From the NCBI GenBank assembly GCA_011799875.1, contig CM022299.1:34988755-35052754 (forward strand): a DNA stretch of 64,000 nucleotides, in the 5' to 3' direction. Of this stretch, positions 12,501-22,715 are shown in pieces. The position numbers and the translations under genes are program-made. The notes beneath the pieces were generated by a model. The model ran no database searches. It was given only the letters and a program-made list of their open reading frames with translations, and was not told where the DNA came from. This stretch comes from Thinopyrum elongatum (taxonomy: Eukaryota; Streptophyta; Magnoliopsida; Poales; Poaceae). Positions within the stretch are counted from its first letter, which is position 1; every line of letters starts with the position of its first letter.

Positions 12501-14032
12501 TCTGATATTATATGTGGATGACATATTGTTGATTGGAAATGATATCGAATTTCTGGATAGCATACAAGTATACTTGAATAAGAATTTTTCAATGAAAGAC
12601 CTTGGTGAAGCTGCTTATATATTGGGCATCAAGATCTATAGGGATAGATCAAGACGCTTAATAGGACTTTCACAAAGCACATACCTTGACAAAGTTCTGA
12701 AGAAGTTCAAAATGGACCAGTCAAAGAAAGGGTTCTTTCCTGTGTTGCAAGGTGTGAAATTGAGTCAGACTCAAAGTCCGACCACGGCAGAAGATAGAGA
12801 GAAAATGAAAGTCATTCCCTATGCCTCAGCCATAGGTTCTATTATGTATGCTCTCATGGAATTGTCACGGCAGATGTCCTAGTATAAGGACTTAGGTGTG
12901 GAGCCATCACGATGAGGTTAGCTTGTCAGGGTTAAAAAGGGACAAGGGACACAGAGTTTACCCAGGTTCAGCCCCTCTCAACGAGGTAAAGGCCTACTCC
13001 TGCTTTAGGTTGTATTTCATGGATTTCGATTACCAGGGAGCAAATATGCTTGACCTAGTTCTCGACTTGTTCTCTCTCTCTCTCCCTTACCCGCCGCCGG
13101 GGCGCCCCTTTATCTTCATAGGCTGATGCCCGGCGGCTTACAGAGTCCTGGCCGGCTCATACACAATGTATCCGGCTCGGTAACAGAACTACACTTTCCT
13201 TAACGTATAAGTTAAACATATGGCGGTTTACGCCCGCGGGCCTCAAGTCTCCTCTGGGTCTTGGGCCTTCAATAAGCTTGCTTCGTGAACCGCCATCTCT
13301 TCTTGGGCCTCTTCATTATGAAACGCCAGTGGCATGACCCGGCCCCTCCTGGGCGGGTCATACCCAATAGCTATATCCCCAACATATGCCATGCTGTGTG
13401 CCAGACCTGATGTGTGCCTTGCCATAAGTTTGGCTGGGAGGTACCAAAATAATCCAGGAGTGGATCACTGGACAGCGGTCAAGAACATCCTGAAGTACCT
13501 GAAAAGGACCAAGGATATGTTTCTCGTTTATGGAGGTGATGAAGAGCTTGTCGTAAAAGGTTACATCGATGCTAGCTTCGACACTGATCCGGATGACTCT
13601 AAGTCACAAACCGGATACGTATTTATATTGAATGGTGGAGCTATTAGTTGGTGCAGTTCCAAGCAGAGTGTCGTGGCGGGATCTACGTGTGAAGCGGAGC
13701 ACATAGCTGCTTCGGAAGCAGCGCATGAAGGAGTCTGCATGAAGGAGTTCATATCCGATCTGGGTGTAATACCCTGTGCACCAGGTCCAATGAAAATCTT
13801 TTGTGATAAAACTAGAGCAATTGCCTTAGCGAAGGAATCCAGGTTTCACAAGAGAACCAAACACATCAAGATACGCTTCAACTCCATTCGTGAAAAGTTC
13901 AAGGATGGAGACATAGAAATTTGCAAAGTACATACGGATCTGAATGTGTCAGACCCGTTGACTAAACCTCTTCTGCGGGCAAAACATGATCAGCACCAAG
14001 ACTCCATGGGTGTTAGATTCATTACAATGTAA
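9508..14032 (+). pseudogene. Copia gag-pol polyprotein, broken
   Basis: The chosen ATG follows the leader and opens a typical MARATVPLNF-type gag. Order: gag with UBN2-like region (9508-10200); zinc knuckle CFYCKGNGHWKRNC at about 10264-10305 after a 1-base frame change; aspartic protease block FDTGS near 10410; integrase zinc finger (HCRLGH...CEPC) and core; RT with LYVDDILLIG near 12510; RNase H with WCSSK near 13655, ending RFITM and TAA at 14032. Damage: TGA at 11192 and 12119 (the sister copy has CGA at 5101), a 2-base insertion near 12242, TAA at 12433, and a solo LTR at 12852-13384. The intact ancestor would make the capsid, PR, IN and RT-RH of a Ty1/copia element. It is not functional now. 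Confidence 0.88.
12852..13384 (+). mobile_element. Solo LTR (533 bp) inside copia RT-RNase H
   Basis: Flanked by the 5-bp TSD TATGC (12847-12851 and 13385-13389). Removing it restores continuity with the sister copy at 5840. It ends CCCCAACA but starts TC instead of TG, probably a point change of the terminal dinucleotide. It contains a CT-rich tract (13071-13083). No gene is present. The family is a common Triticeae LTR beginning TGTCATGGAATTG, from memory. Confidence 0.8.
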
Positions 14033-14065
14033 TCTAGATTATTGACTCTAGTGCAAGTGGGAGAC

Positions 14066-15432
14066 TGATGGAAATATGCCCTAGAGGCAATAATAAAGTT
14101 GTTATTATTATATTTCCTTATTCATGATAAAGGTTTATTATTCATGCTAGAATTGAATTGACCGGAAACTTTAATACATGTGTGGATACATAAACAAATA
14201 CTATGTCCCTAGTGAGACTCTGCTAGACTAGCTCGTTGATCAAAAGATGGTTGAGGTTTCCTAACCATAGACATGAGTATTCATTTGATCACGGGATAAC
14301 ATCATTAGGAGAATGATGTGATGGACAAGACCCATCCGTTAGCTTAGCATATGACTGTTCAGTTTATTGCTACTAATTTCTTAATGTCAAATACATATTC
14401 CTTTGACCATGAGATCATGCAACTCCTGGATACCGGAGGAATACCTTGTGTGCTATCAAACGTCACAACGTAATTGGGTGATCATAAAGGTGCTCTACAG
14501 GTATCTCCGAAGGTGTCTGTTGAGTTGGCATGGATCGAGATTGGGATTTGTCACTCCGAGTATCGGAGAGGTATCTCTGGGCCCTCTCTGTAATACACAT
14601 CATAAGAAGCTTGCAAGCAAAATGACTAAGGAGTTAGTTACGAGATGATGTATTACGGAACGAGTAAAGAGACTTGCCGGTAACGAGATTGAACTAGGTA
14701 TGAAGATACCGACGATCGAATCTCGGGCAAGTAACATACCGACAGACAAAGGGAATTATGTATGTTGTCATAAAGGTTCGATCGATAAAGATCTTCGTAG
14801 AATATGTAGGAACCAATATGGGCATCCAGATCCCACTATTGGTTATTGACCGGAGAGTCGTCTTGGTCATGTCTACATCATTCTCGAACCCGTTGGGTCC
14901 GCACGCTTAACGTTCGTTGACGATATAGTATAATATGAGTTATCTGATTTGGTGACTGAATGTTGTCAGAGTCCCGGATGAGATCACGAACATGACGAGG
15001 AGCTCCGGAATGGTCCGGAGGTAAAGATTGATATATAGGACGATGCTATTTGGTCACCGAAAAGGTTTCGGGATGTACAGAGTATTCATCGGGTCACTTG
15101 AAGGTGTTCCGGGAGACCTACGGGGATCATGTGGGCCTAATGGGCCAAAGGGGAGGCACACACCAGCCCACAAGCGGCTGGCGCACCCTCTCCCTGGCCT
15201 CCGGCCCTAGGGAAGGAAAGGAGGGAGGGCTAGCCCCTCCTGCCTTCCCCTCCTCTTGGTTGAAAGGAAAGGGGGGGGGGGGGTCTAGTGCAGGGGCCAA
15301 GGGTGACCGCCGGCCGCCTTGGGGGAACCCTAGGCTACCTCCCCTCCCCCACCTATATATATGTGTGGAGGGAGAGGGGCAACACACGCCATGATTCCCT
15401 AGCCGTGTGCGGCGCCCCTCTCCCTCTAGTTC
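14066..15432 (+). repeat. Copia 3' LTR, left part
   Basis: Starts TGATGGAAATATGCC after a purine tract and matches the LTR at 6505. It is cut at 15432 by SIRE insertion A; the remaining 360 bp resume at 35661. A TATA-like CTATATATATG is at 15353-15363. Confidence 0.92.
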
Positions 15433-15940
15433 TGTAAGTGCATCTAGTGCCCCTTAGTGATTTTGGTGTATTGAAGACTTATAGGTTAAGGGACTAATGT
15501 GTTTGTGAGTGTACATAGGTTCTATACATCAATGAGGAGTTTGATATTTACGAAGAAAGTCGACCCCTAAAAATGAATGTCTTTAGTTGAAGACTTTGGT
15601 TTTCTTGAAGACTTTGAAAATGAGGAAATTGGTATGACTTTGAAGACTTAATATTGATGCGAGGATTATGAAGCGTGAAGACTTTTGTTTTCATAGTTTT
15701 GTTTTACCTTTCTTGAGTCATAGGAAACACCGTACTGTTAAAGGGGGTCGAGGTAAAACTAAGGAAAAGTTTCCAAGTGATGCTCAACTCGAATCCTACA
15801 CCTGCCAATCCTTTTGAGTGAAGCCATTGGAAATCTCATACAGTTCAGTCAAGTTCTTCAGTGACAAAGACGAAGTTCTTCTGTTCTCTGAAGAATTGTT
15901 CTGACTGAGGAGTTAGGAATTCGCCAGTGCGGATTGCCTA
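15433..15940 (+). repeat. Truncated 5' LTR of SIRE A
   Basis: The first ~508 bp of the 1494-bp LTR. It runs to GGATTGCCTA, then continues as integrase sequence instead of LTR. The TATA-like site of the intact LTR (34822) lies beyond the break, so this copy lacks it. Confidence 0.9.
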
Positions 15941-16942
15941 TTCTCGTTACACATGGGTGCATGTCATTACTTACAAAACTGAAGTGCAGGAAGTCTTCAG
16001 ACGATTTTCCTCAAGGGCTTCGACGAATTTCGGTGTGAAGATCAAGCATATTCGGAGTGACAATGGGACCGAGTTCAAGAATACTGGTCTTGATGACTAT
16101 CTTGATGAACTTGATATTACTCATGAGTTATCTGCCCCATACACTCCTCAGCAGAATGGCGTTGTGGAGCGCAAGAACAGGACTCTTGTTGAGATGGCTC
16201 CAACCATGCTTGACGAATACAAGACACCTCGTCGCTTCTGGCCTGAGGCAATTGATACTGCATGCCACATTATCAACAGGGTATATCTTCACAAATTCTT
16301 CAAGAAGACCTCATATGAACTCCTCACTGACAAGAAACCCAATGTGAGTTATTTCAAAGTCTTCGGTGCAAAATGCTGGATTAGAGATCCTCATCACAAT
16401 TCCAAATTTGCATCGAAAGCACATGAAGGTTTTATGCTTGGTTACGGAAAGGACTCACACACCTACAGAGTCTTCAACACCTATCACCACAAGGTTGTTG
16501 AAACTGTAGATGTGTGGTTCGATAAAACTAATGGCTCACAAAGAGAGCACCTACCTCCTGTGCTAGATGAAATGTCTCTTGAGGAATCCATCAAGCTAAA
16601 GGCTACTGAGGATGTCATACCTACTGAAGAATCTGCTAAAGAAGTCATTCTAGATCATGAAGAAAATCATGCTGGTGCATCTGAAGAAAATGGCTCTGAA
16701 GAAAATGCTGAGCCAAGTCAAAGTCATCAACCTGCTCATCCTCGCGTTGCAAATGAAGTGCAGATTGAGAGAATCATCAATGACATCAACACACCAGGTC
16801 CTCTCACTCGCTCAAAAGCTTCACATTTGTCTACCTTTTGTGGGCATTTTGCTTTCGTCTCTATCACAAAGCCCACCAAAGTAGATGAGGCATTTCTGGA
16901 GCCTGAATGGATTCAAGCGATGCAAGAGGAATTACACCAATT

Positions 16943-19900
16943 TGTCAGGACCGGTTTTCCAGGATATTAATTTCCCAGTAAATGGCCCTTGTGCTCACCA
17001 GCCCCAGGATTACTGTTAGCTGATGAGACACAAACTTGATACAGAAATTCCAAGCAAAAATACAAAATATGAAGTACAAGACCATTCTGGTCTAGGAGTA
17101 CAACAAATGGTTTCTAGTGGTTGATGGCGGAAGCGGTTTGTGGTTCATCAACGTCTATGGGACTCCATTTCCCACATGAACAGCTGACCTGGATAACTCC
17201 TATCCTCGCGAGGCTGCTATCATCATTGCCTAGGTTCCGGGGCTGTCATCGCAGCGCTCCTCTCCAAGCGAGAAATCTGGCCAAGACAATAGCCAGCGAC
17301 AAGCCAGTGAGTACTTTGAATGTACTCGCAAACATTATGAACACAGGTATAATACAACAGAAGATAATCATGCTCTGAAATATTTTCATGATCACTTAGC
17401 CAGTCGTGAAATAAAATTCATGCCGCATGCAAGCAGGCCATTCAGAATTAAATATGAAAAAGCAATTAGATAATAAGAATAAAATAAACCGATCGGGTGT
17501 CTGAAGCGACGCCTCGAAAGGATAATAATATAAGACATGCCACAGTCGGGCGTCTGAGCGACACCACATAAAGGGCTTATAAAGAAAATTAAATAATCAG
17601 CATGCCGCAGTCGGGCGCTCAGCGGGACACCAAGTAAAGGGCTTAAAAGAAAATAAATAGCAGGCATGCCACAGTCGGGCGTCTCAGCGACACCACATAA
17701 AGGGCTTATAAAGAAAGTAAATAACAAATGTGCCACAGTCGGGCGTCTGAGCGACACCACATAAAGGGCTTATAAAGAATAATCACAGTGAATATCCAGG
17801 AGGTAGAACCGTCCCAGGGATACTCAATAATTCAAATAATACAAATGGTTAGTCCATAATAATAATAATCATAATCATCATATGTCACATGTCATGATCA
17901 ATGTTCTGGTTTAGCAGTTTTTCCTCCGAAGACCGACACTAAGAACGACACTTGACCCATCCCAGACTGTAGTCCTTAACCATGGACACGGCTATTCGAA
18001 TAGATATAAACTCTGCAGAGGGTGTACTCTTTACCCACGAGTAACGGATTCCTTTAGTCCATCGGGACTAATTCCGTTTATGGTCTTTTACTTGAAAACA
18101 CACCTGACCCGCACACACCAGCTTAACTTACCGGTGTCTGGAATCACCCTCGACACCCGTTAAGCAAAACTCTAAGTGGGGAGGCTACAACCTCGACTAG
18201 CATGGGATCACAAAATTTATAACGCGCGCAAACTAGGGGAGCTACCCCTTCGGCTCCAACCGGAAACACCCATGCCCCCGGACCAGGTGGCATGTCTACC
18301 GGATGCAGCCGGTATCTTCCACCATGGCCTCTCTGTACGGTGTGTGCTAAGAAAGGGGCTGACAACTTACTGAACCGTACCCTACCTAAGGCAGGGACAA
18401 GTGGTAGCATGAAGCAAGTATGGGGGTTACTGGCACAAGACTCGATCTATGGTCGTCTCAGGAGGTTTAGGTATTTCCTGCATGATTAGCATAACAAATA
18501 TATTTCACACCAACCGACAGAATCACCACTCATCATACCTTACCATGCCTTACTGAATCTACTCGTCTCAGCGAAATATCAGTAACAAGCTCGTGTCCAC
18601 CCAAGATAGAGACTTTCCCGGATTCCTTCCGGTAGGCATGAAAGGCATACGAGGGTGAATACTGTCACCAGCACATCGATTCCAACAGCAAGGAATTTTC
18701 ATCATGCACACAGGGACATGATCATAATATCACATGAAATAATACATGTTTCCAATCAGCTCGGTGTTGTAGCCATATCAAAACAACACACGACAAATAT
18801 TATACTAGGGTTCAGAATGCTTGCCTTCCATGTGTAGGTAGGCGATGTGCACTCCAAAACTTTTGAAGGTCTTTATCTTCATTCCAAATCCCTATTTTTG
18901 AAAAGATTCAAATCAACACATAATTTGAAAATAGTACAGAAAATTTGTTCGGAAAATTTTCAAATAAATATGAAAATAAACTAGACAAAATTTGAGAATC
19001 AACAGAAAAAGAATCAAGTCAAATGGAGTTGTATTTTAAAAGTTATAGCCAGTCAAAGAATAGTCAAAGTTCTGTTTTTAAAATAAAACAGAAAAAAGGA
19101 AAAACGGTTCGGAGGGCTTACGCTTTCCATCGATGAAGGCGTATTCCGGGGGAATACGTTTCCACTTAAAAACGTTTCGGCGGGGCTGGGTCACTGACGG
19201 TGGGCCTTCTGGCCCACTGGTCATTTTGACTTGTCGCCCGCGCTTTCTTCCTCCTCTGGCCGAGCGGAGGCGGGGCTCCGACGATTGCCACCGACGAACG
19301 GTGGTTCCCCACGGGATTCTGAGGGCGGGCATAGATCTATCACCTCTGGGCGGTCCTCCTGGTGGTCGACAGAGACACGGAGGTGGACGGGGCCGTCGGT
19401 GGCATCCTCACCGGTGGACCGCGGCATCGGACCGAAGGGGTACTCTCCCCTACGGTGGTCCTCTAGTATATTGACGCGCGGGGTTTGCAGCTAGGGTCGA
19501 GGGTGACCTACTAGAGGGTAGAGCAGAGAAGGGGATGCTCTGGTTTGGTTGAATTCAATCGCATGGCAGCGGCGGCCATTGCTACCAGAGACGGAGAGAA
19601 CAACGGCCTCTGGAGGAATGGGAGCTAGAGGGGCCTTGCTATGGCATCGAGGAGTGTTCATGCCCAGCGTGAAGAGCTCGGAGTGGGTTTATATAGGCAC
19701 GGAGAGGCGGTTCGGCGACGGTCGTGGATAAGAACGGTGGCTCGCTGCCACTGTGGTTTGCAGGACGACGTGGCGATACTAGCTGGGGCACGGCGTGGCT
19801 GCGGGAGCTGGGGGATGGGAACGACCTGCTCATGAGGGCAGCTGGCGAATGGAGGAGGCTTGGGCGGTGCCGTCCATGGCAGGAGCGGACGCGGCCGCAG

Positions 19901-20985
19901 TCGTGCCGCCAAGAAGCTTGCTGCGGCGACGCTGCAGGGAGCTAGGGGCGGTCGAGTGCGGGAGAGACACGGCTGCACCATCGGATCAGATCGAGCTCGA
20001 GGGAGGGGTCAACCTGGGACGCGGCAGCTCGGGCGCCCGCGCGTGCAGAACGCGCGTTCTGCTCGCGCCCTGGACACGCACGCCATGTGCTCGACAAAAT
20101 GCCAAAGCATGCTAGGGGGCTTGGATGAAGCTACAAATTAACAGGATGGTTAGGGTGAATGCAATAGGACTAATGGACATGGTTGTTGGGTCAGGGGATC
20201 AAGTTCACAAAGTAATCACAAAACTATGCCAAATCTGGCCAGACACACAAGGTGTTTGATGAAATGCCATGGCTACCTAGGGCATCTTGCTGACCACCAA
20301 AATTTCCAGGCTCAGGTCTCTTTGGGTGATAAGAATGATGGAAAGGTTAGTTCGAGAAAAACAGAAACTAGTTAGTGCAAGTTTTTGAGAAAACCAGATC
20401 TGGACAGAAAATATATGCTATTATTGCATGTGTTTAAAATCCTCTAATGGGTCTGATCTCCTAGACTTAAGGGTTTGGTAGGGTGGACTACAAGCAAGAA
20501 AAATCCCAAGATTAATAGAGCAAAATAAAATATGGTTGCAGTGCAAATCACCAAACTGGACCAGAATGAAGATGAGGATGTTTTGCTCAAATTTTTCAAA
20601 ACACATGCCTGGGTTTTTGCATAAAAGTGATCCAGGGACATCACATGTCATCCCCAAATTTTTGTGGAATCTTTAAATGAAGTTATCAAATGGTTGCAGT
20701 GCAACTGAGGCTCTTAAAAGAAATGACAAGCCATTTTAAAAGAAACAAATTAGGAGAATAATTCTAGAAGTATTTACCACAGATCATCTATAAATAAAAG
20801 AGTTGCTCTCGAGAAGGTATTCAAGTCCTACGATATTTTTAAAGGTTTTTATTTGGAGGAAAAACTCCACAATCCAGAAGAAAAGAGTGGTTCTGAAATC
20901 AGAAGATAATCCAGAGAATAAAAAAAATTAATTTCCTGGCGAAATTTTTATTAATAAAACATGGTCAAAATTTTGGGGTGTTACA
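16943..20985 (+). mobile_element. 4.0-kb solo LTR in SIRE A pol
   Basis: TG...CA termini (TGTCAGGACC...GGGTGTTACA) with TSD CAATT (16938-16942 and 20986-20990). No second copy of its ends and no RT-like coding were seen within it, so I read it as one very long LTR rather than a full element. Very long LTRs are known in some gypsy and LARD-type grass families, but I do not name the family. It contains a 64-bp tandem repeat, a GC-rich block (19100-20100) with fortuitous ORFs on both strands, and AT-rich ends. Confidence 0.75.
17490..17790. repeat. Tandem repeat, ~64-bp period, 4 units
   Basis: Units containing GCCACAGTCGGGCG and AAAGGGCTTATAAAG begin near 17536, 17601, 17665 and 17729, with a degenerate unit before them near 17490. 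One unit has GCTCAGCGGGACACC instead of GTCTGAGCGACACC. It lies inside the 4.0-kb LTR. Confidence 0.75.
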
Positions 20986-22413
20986 CAATTCGAGCTGAAC
21001 AAGGTGTGGGAGCTTGTCAAGCGACCAAACCCACGCAAGCACAATATCATCGGCACCAAATGGATCTACCGCAACAAACAAGATGAAAATGGCCTAGTGG
21101 TGAGGAACAAGGCTCGTCTTGTAGCTCAAGGCTACACACAGGTTGAAGGAATTGATTTCAATGAAACTTTTGCACCTGTTGCTAGACTTGAGGCTATTCG
21201 CATATTGCTTGCCTATGCTAACCATCATAATATCATCTTATATCAAATGGATGTGAAAAGTGCATTCCTCAATGGTAAGCTTGAGGAAGAAGTATATGTT
21301 GCTCAACCCCCAGGTTTTGAAGATCCTAAGCATCCCGATCAAGTCTTCAGACTCAATAAGGCCCTCTATGGCCTCAAGCAGGCCCCTCGGGCGTGGTATG
21401 ATACTCTGAAGGAATTCCTCATGAAGAAAGTCTTCAAACCCGGTTCACTCGACCCAACTCTTTTCACCAAAACATATGATGATGAATTATTCATGTGCCA
21501 AATATATGTTGATGATATTATTTTTGGCTGTACTAACCAATGTTACAGTGACAAATTTGCTTATATGATGAGTGAGGAATATCAAATGTCCATGATGGGA
21601 GAATTGAAATTCTTCTTAGGCCTTCAAATTCGTCAACAACGCAATGGCATCTTCATTTCTCAAGAGAAATACCTCAAGGACGTTCTGAGGAAATTCGGTA
21701 TGCAAGATTGCAAAGGCGTCAAAATCCCTATGCCCACAAATGGCCATCTATGCACTGATGAAAATGGTATAGACTTCGATCAAAAGGTATACCGCTCCAT
21801 GATTGGCTCTTTACTATATCTATGTGCATCTAGGCCAGATATTATGCTTAGTGTTTGCATGTGTGCCCGTTTTCAAGCTACACCGAAGGAATCACACCAT
21901 AAGGTTGTGAAACATATTCTTCGATATCTAGCTCACACTCCAACACTTGGATTATGGTATCCCAAGGGCTCAACTTTTGATCTCATTGGATATTCTGATT
22001 CTGACTATGCTGGTGATCGTGTGGATCGCAAGTCAACATCAGGCACATGCCATTTCCTCGAACGATCTTTAGTATGTTGGTCCTCGAAGAAGCAGAACTA
22101 CGTATCACTCTCTACTGCTGAAGCTGAGTACATTGCTGCTGGTTCTTGCTGTGCTCAATTGCTGTGGATGAAGAAAACCCTCAAGGACTGTGGCATCAAC
22201 ATGAAGAATGTGCCACTCTACTGTGACAACGAGAGTGCCATCAAGATTGCTCATAACCTAGTTCAACACTCAAAGACAAAGCACATCCAGATTCGTCATC
22301 ATTTTCTTCGAGGTCATGTGTTGAAGGGCGACATCTCTATCGAGCACGTGAAGACTGAAGAACAGCTAGCCGATATCTTCACAAAGCCCTTGGATGAGAA
22401 AAGATTTTGCAAA

Positions 22414-22715
22414 GAACACAGACGGAAAGAGTGAAGATTTTGCAAAGTTGAAGAATTGGAAAATTTGAAGAATTTGCACAATGATGAAAAACTCAAATTT
22501 TGAAGATTTTCAACTTTTTGTGGTGGCGTGACCCACCGTGTAGGAATGAAGATTTCAGACACCGCGTACAATTGTCGTAGGGCTCTGAGAATCAAATTCT
22601 TCATTAATTTCTTCACACTTAGAGGGTTAGTCTTCATTGATTGAAGAAAAACGTTTCTTCGTGTGTTGCACATCTAAGTCATCAATTTGCATAAGTGTTA
22701 GGATGTGTGTCCTTT
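22414..22715 (-). other. Post-pol segment of copy B
   Basis: About 300 bp downstream of the B pol stop, rich in CTTCA/TTCTTCA motifs. It is open on the minus strand in part, but I see no domain. It forms the centre of the large inverted repeat. Confidence 0.6.

Larger units (their letters stand above)
15939..22413 (+). pseudogene. SIRE A integrase-RT-RNase H, interrupted
   Basis: Open from the integrase core (SRYTWVHV; IRSDNGTEF with the second catalytic Asp; NGVVERKNRT with the Glu) to 16942. It then resumes after the solo LTR at 20991 and stays open to past 22413. RT shows [24 protein letters not shown] and the YVDDIIFG active site; RNase H shows [10 protein letters not shown] and the [12 protein letters not shown] block. 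The first integrase Asp and the HHCC finger are lost at the LTR fusion. At 22413 the sequence jumps to antisense DNA of copy B, so the natural C-terminus is gone. Outside the insertion the reading frame is remarkably free of stops. Confidence 0.88.

Noticed and set aside
17490..17790. Short regular repeats as a CRISPR array
   Set aside because: Units are contiguous tandem copies without unique spacers, and the context is a plant LTR.
19133..20141. Overlapping ORFs on both strands in a GC-rich block
   Set aside because: They lie inside the 4-kb solo LTR, overlap in several frames and strands, and show no domain. High GC content explains the lack of stops.
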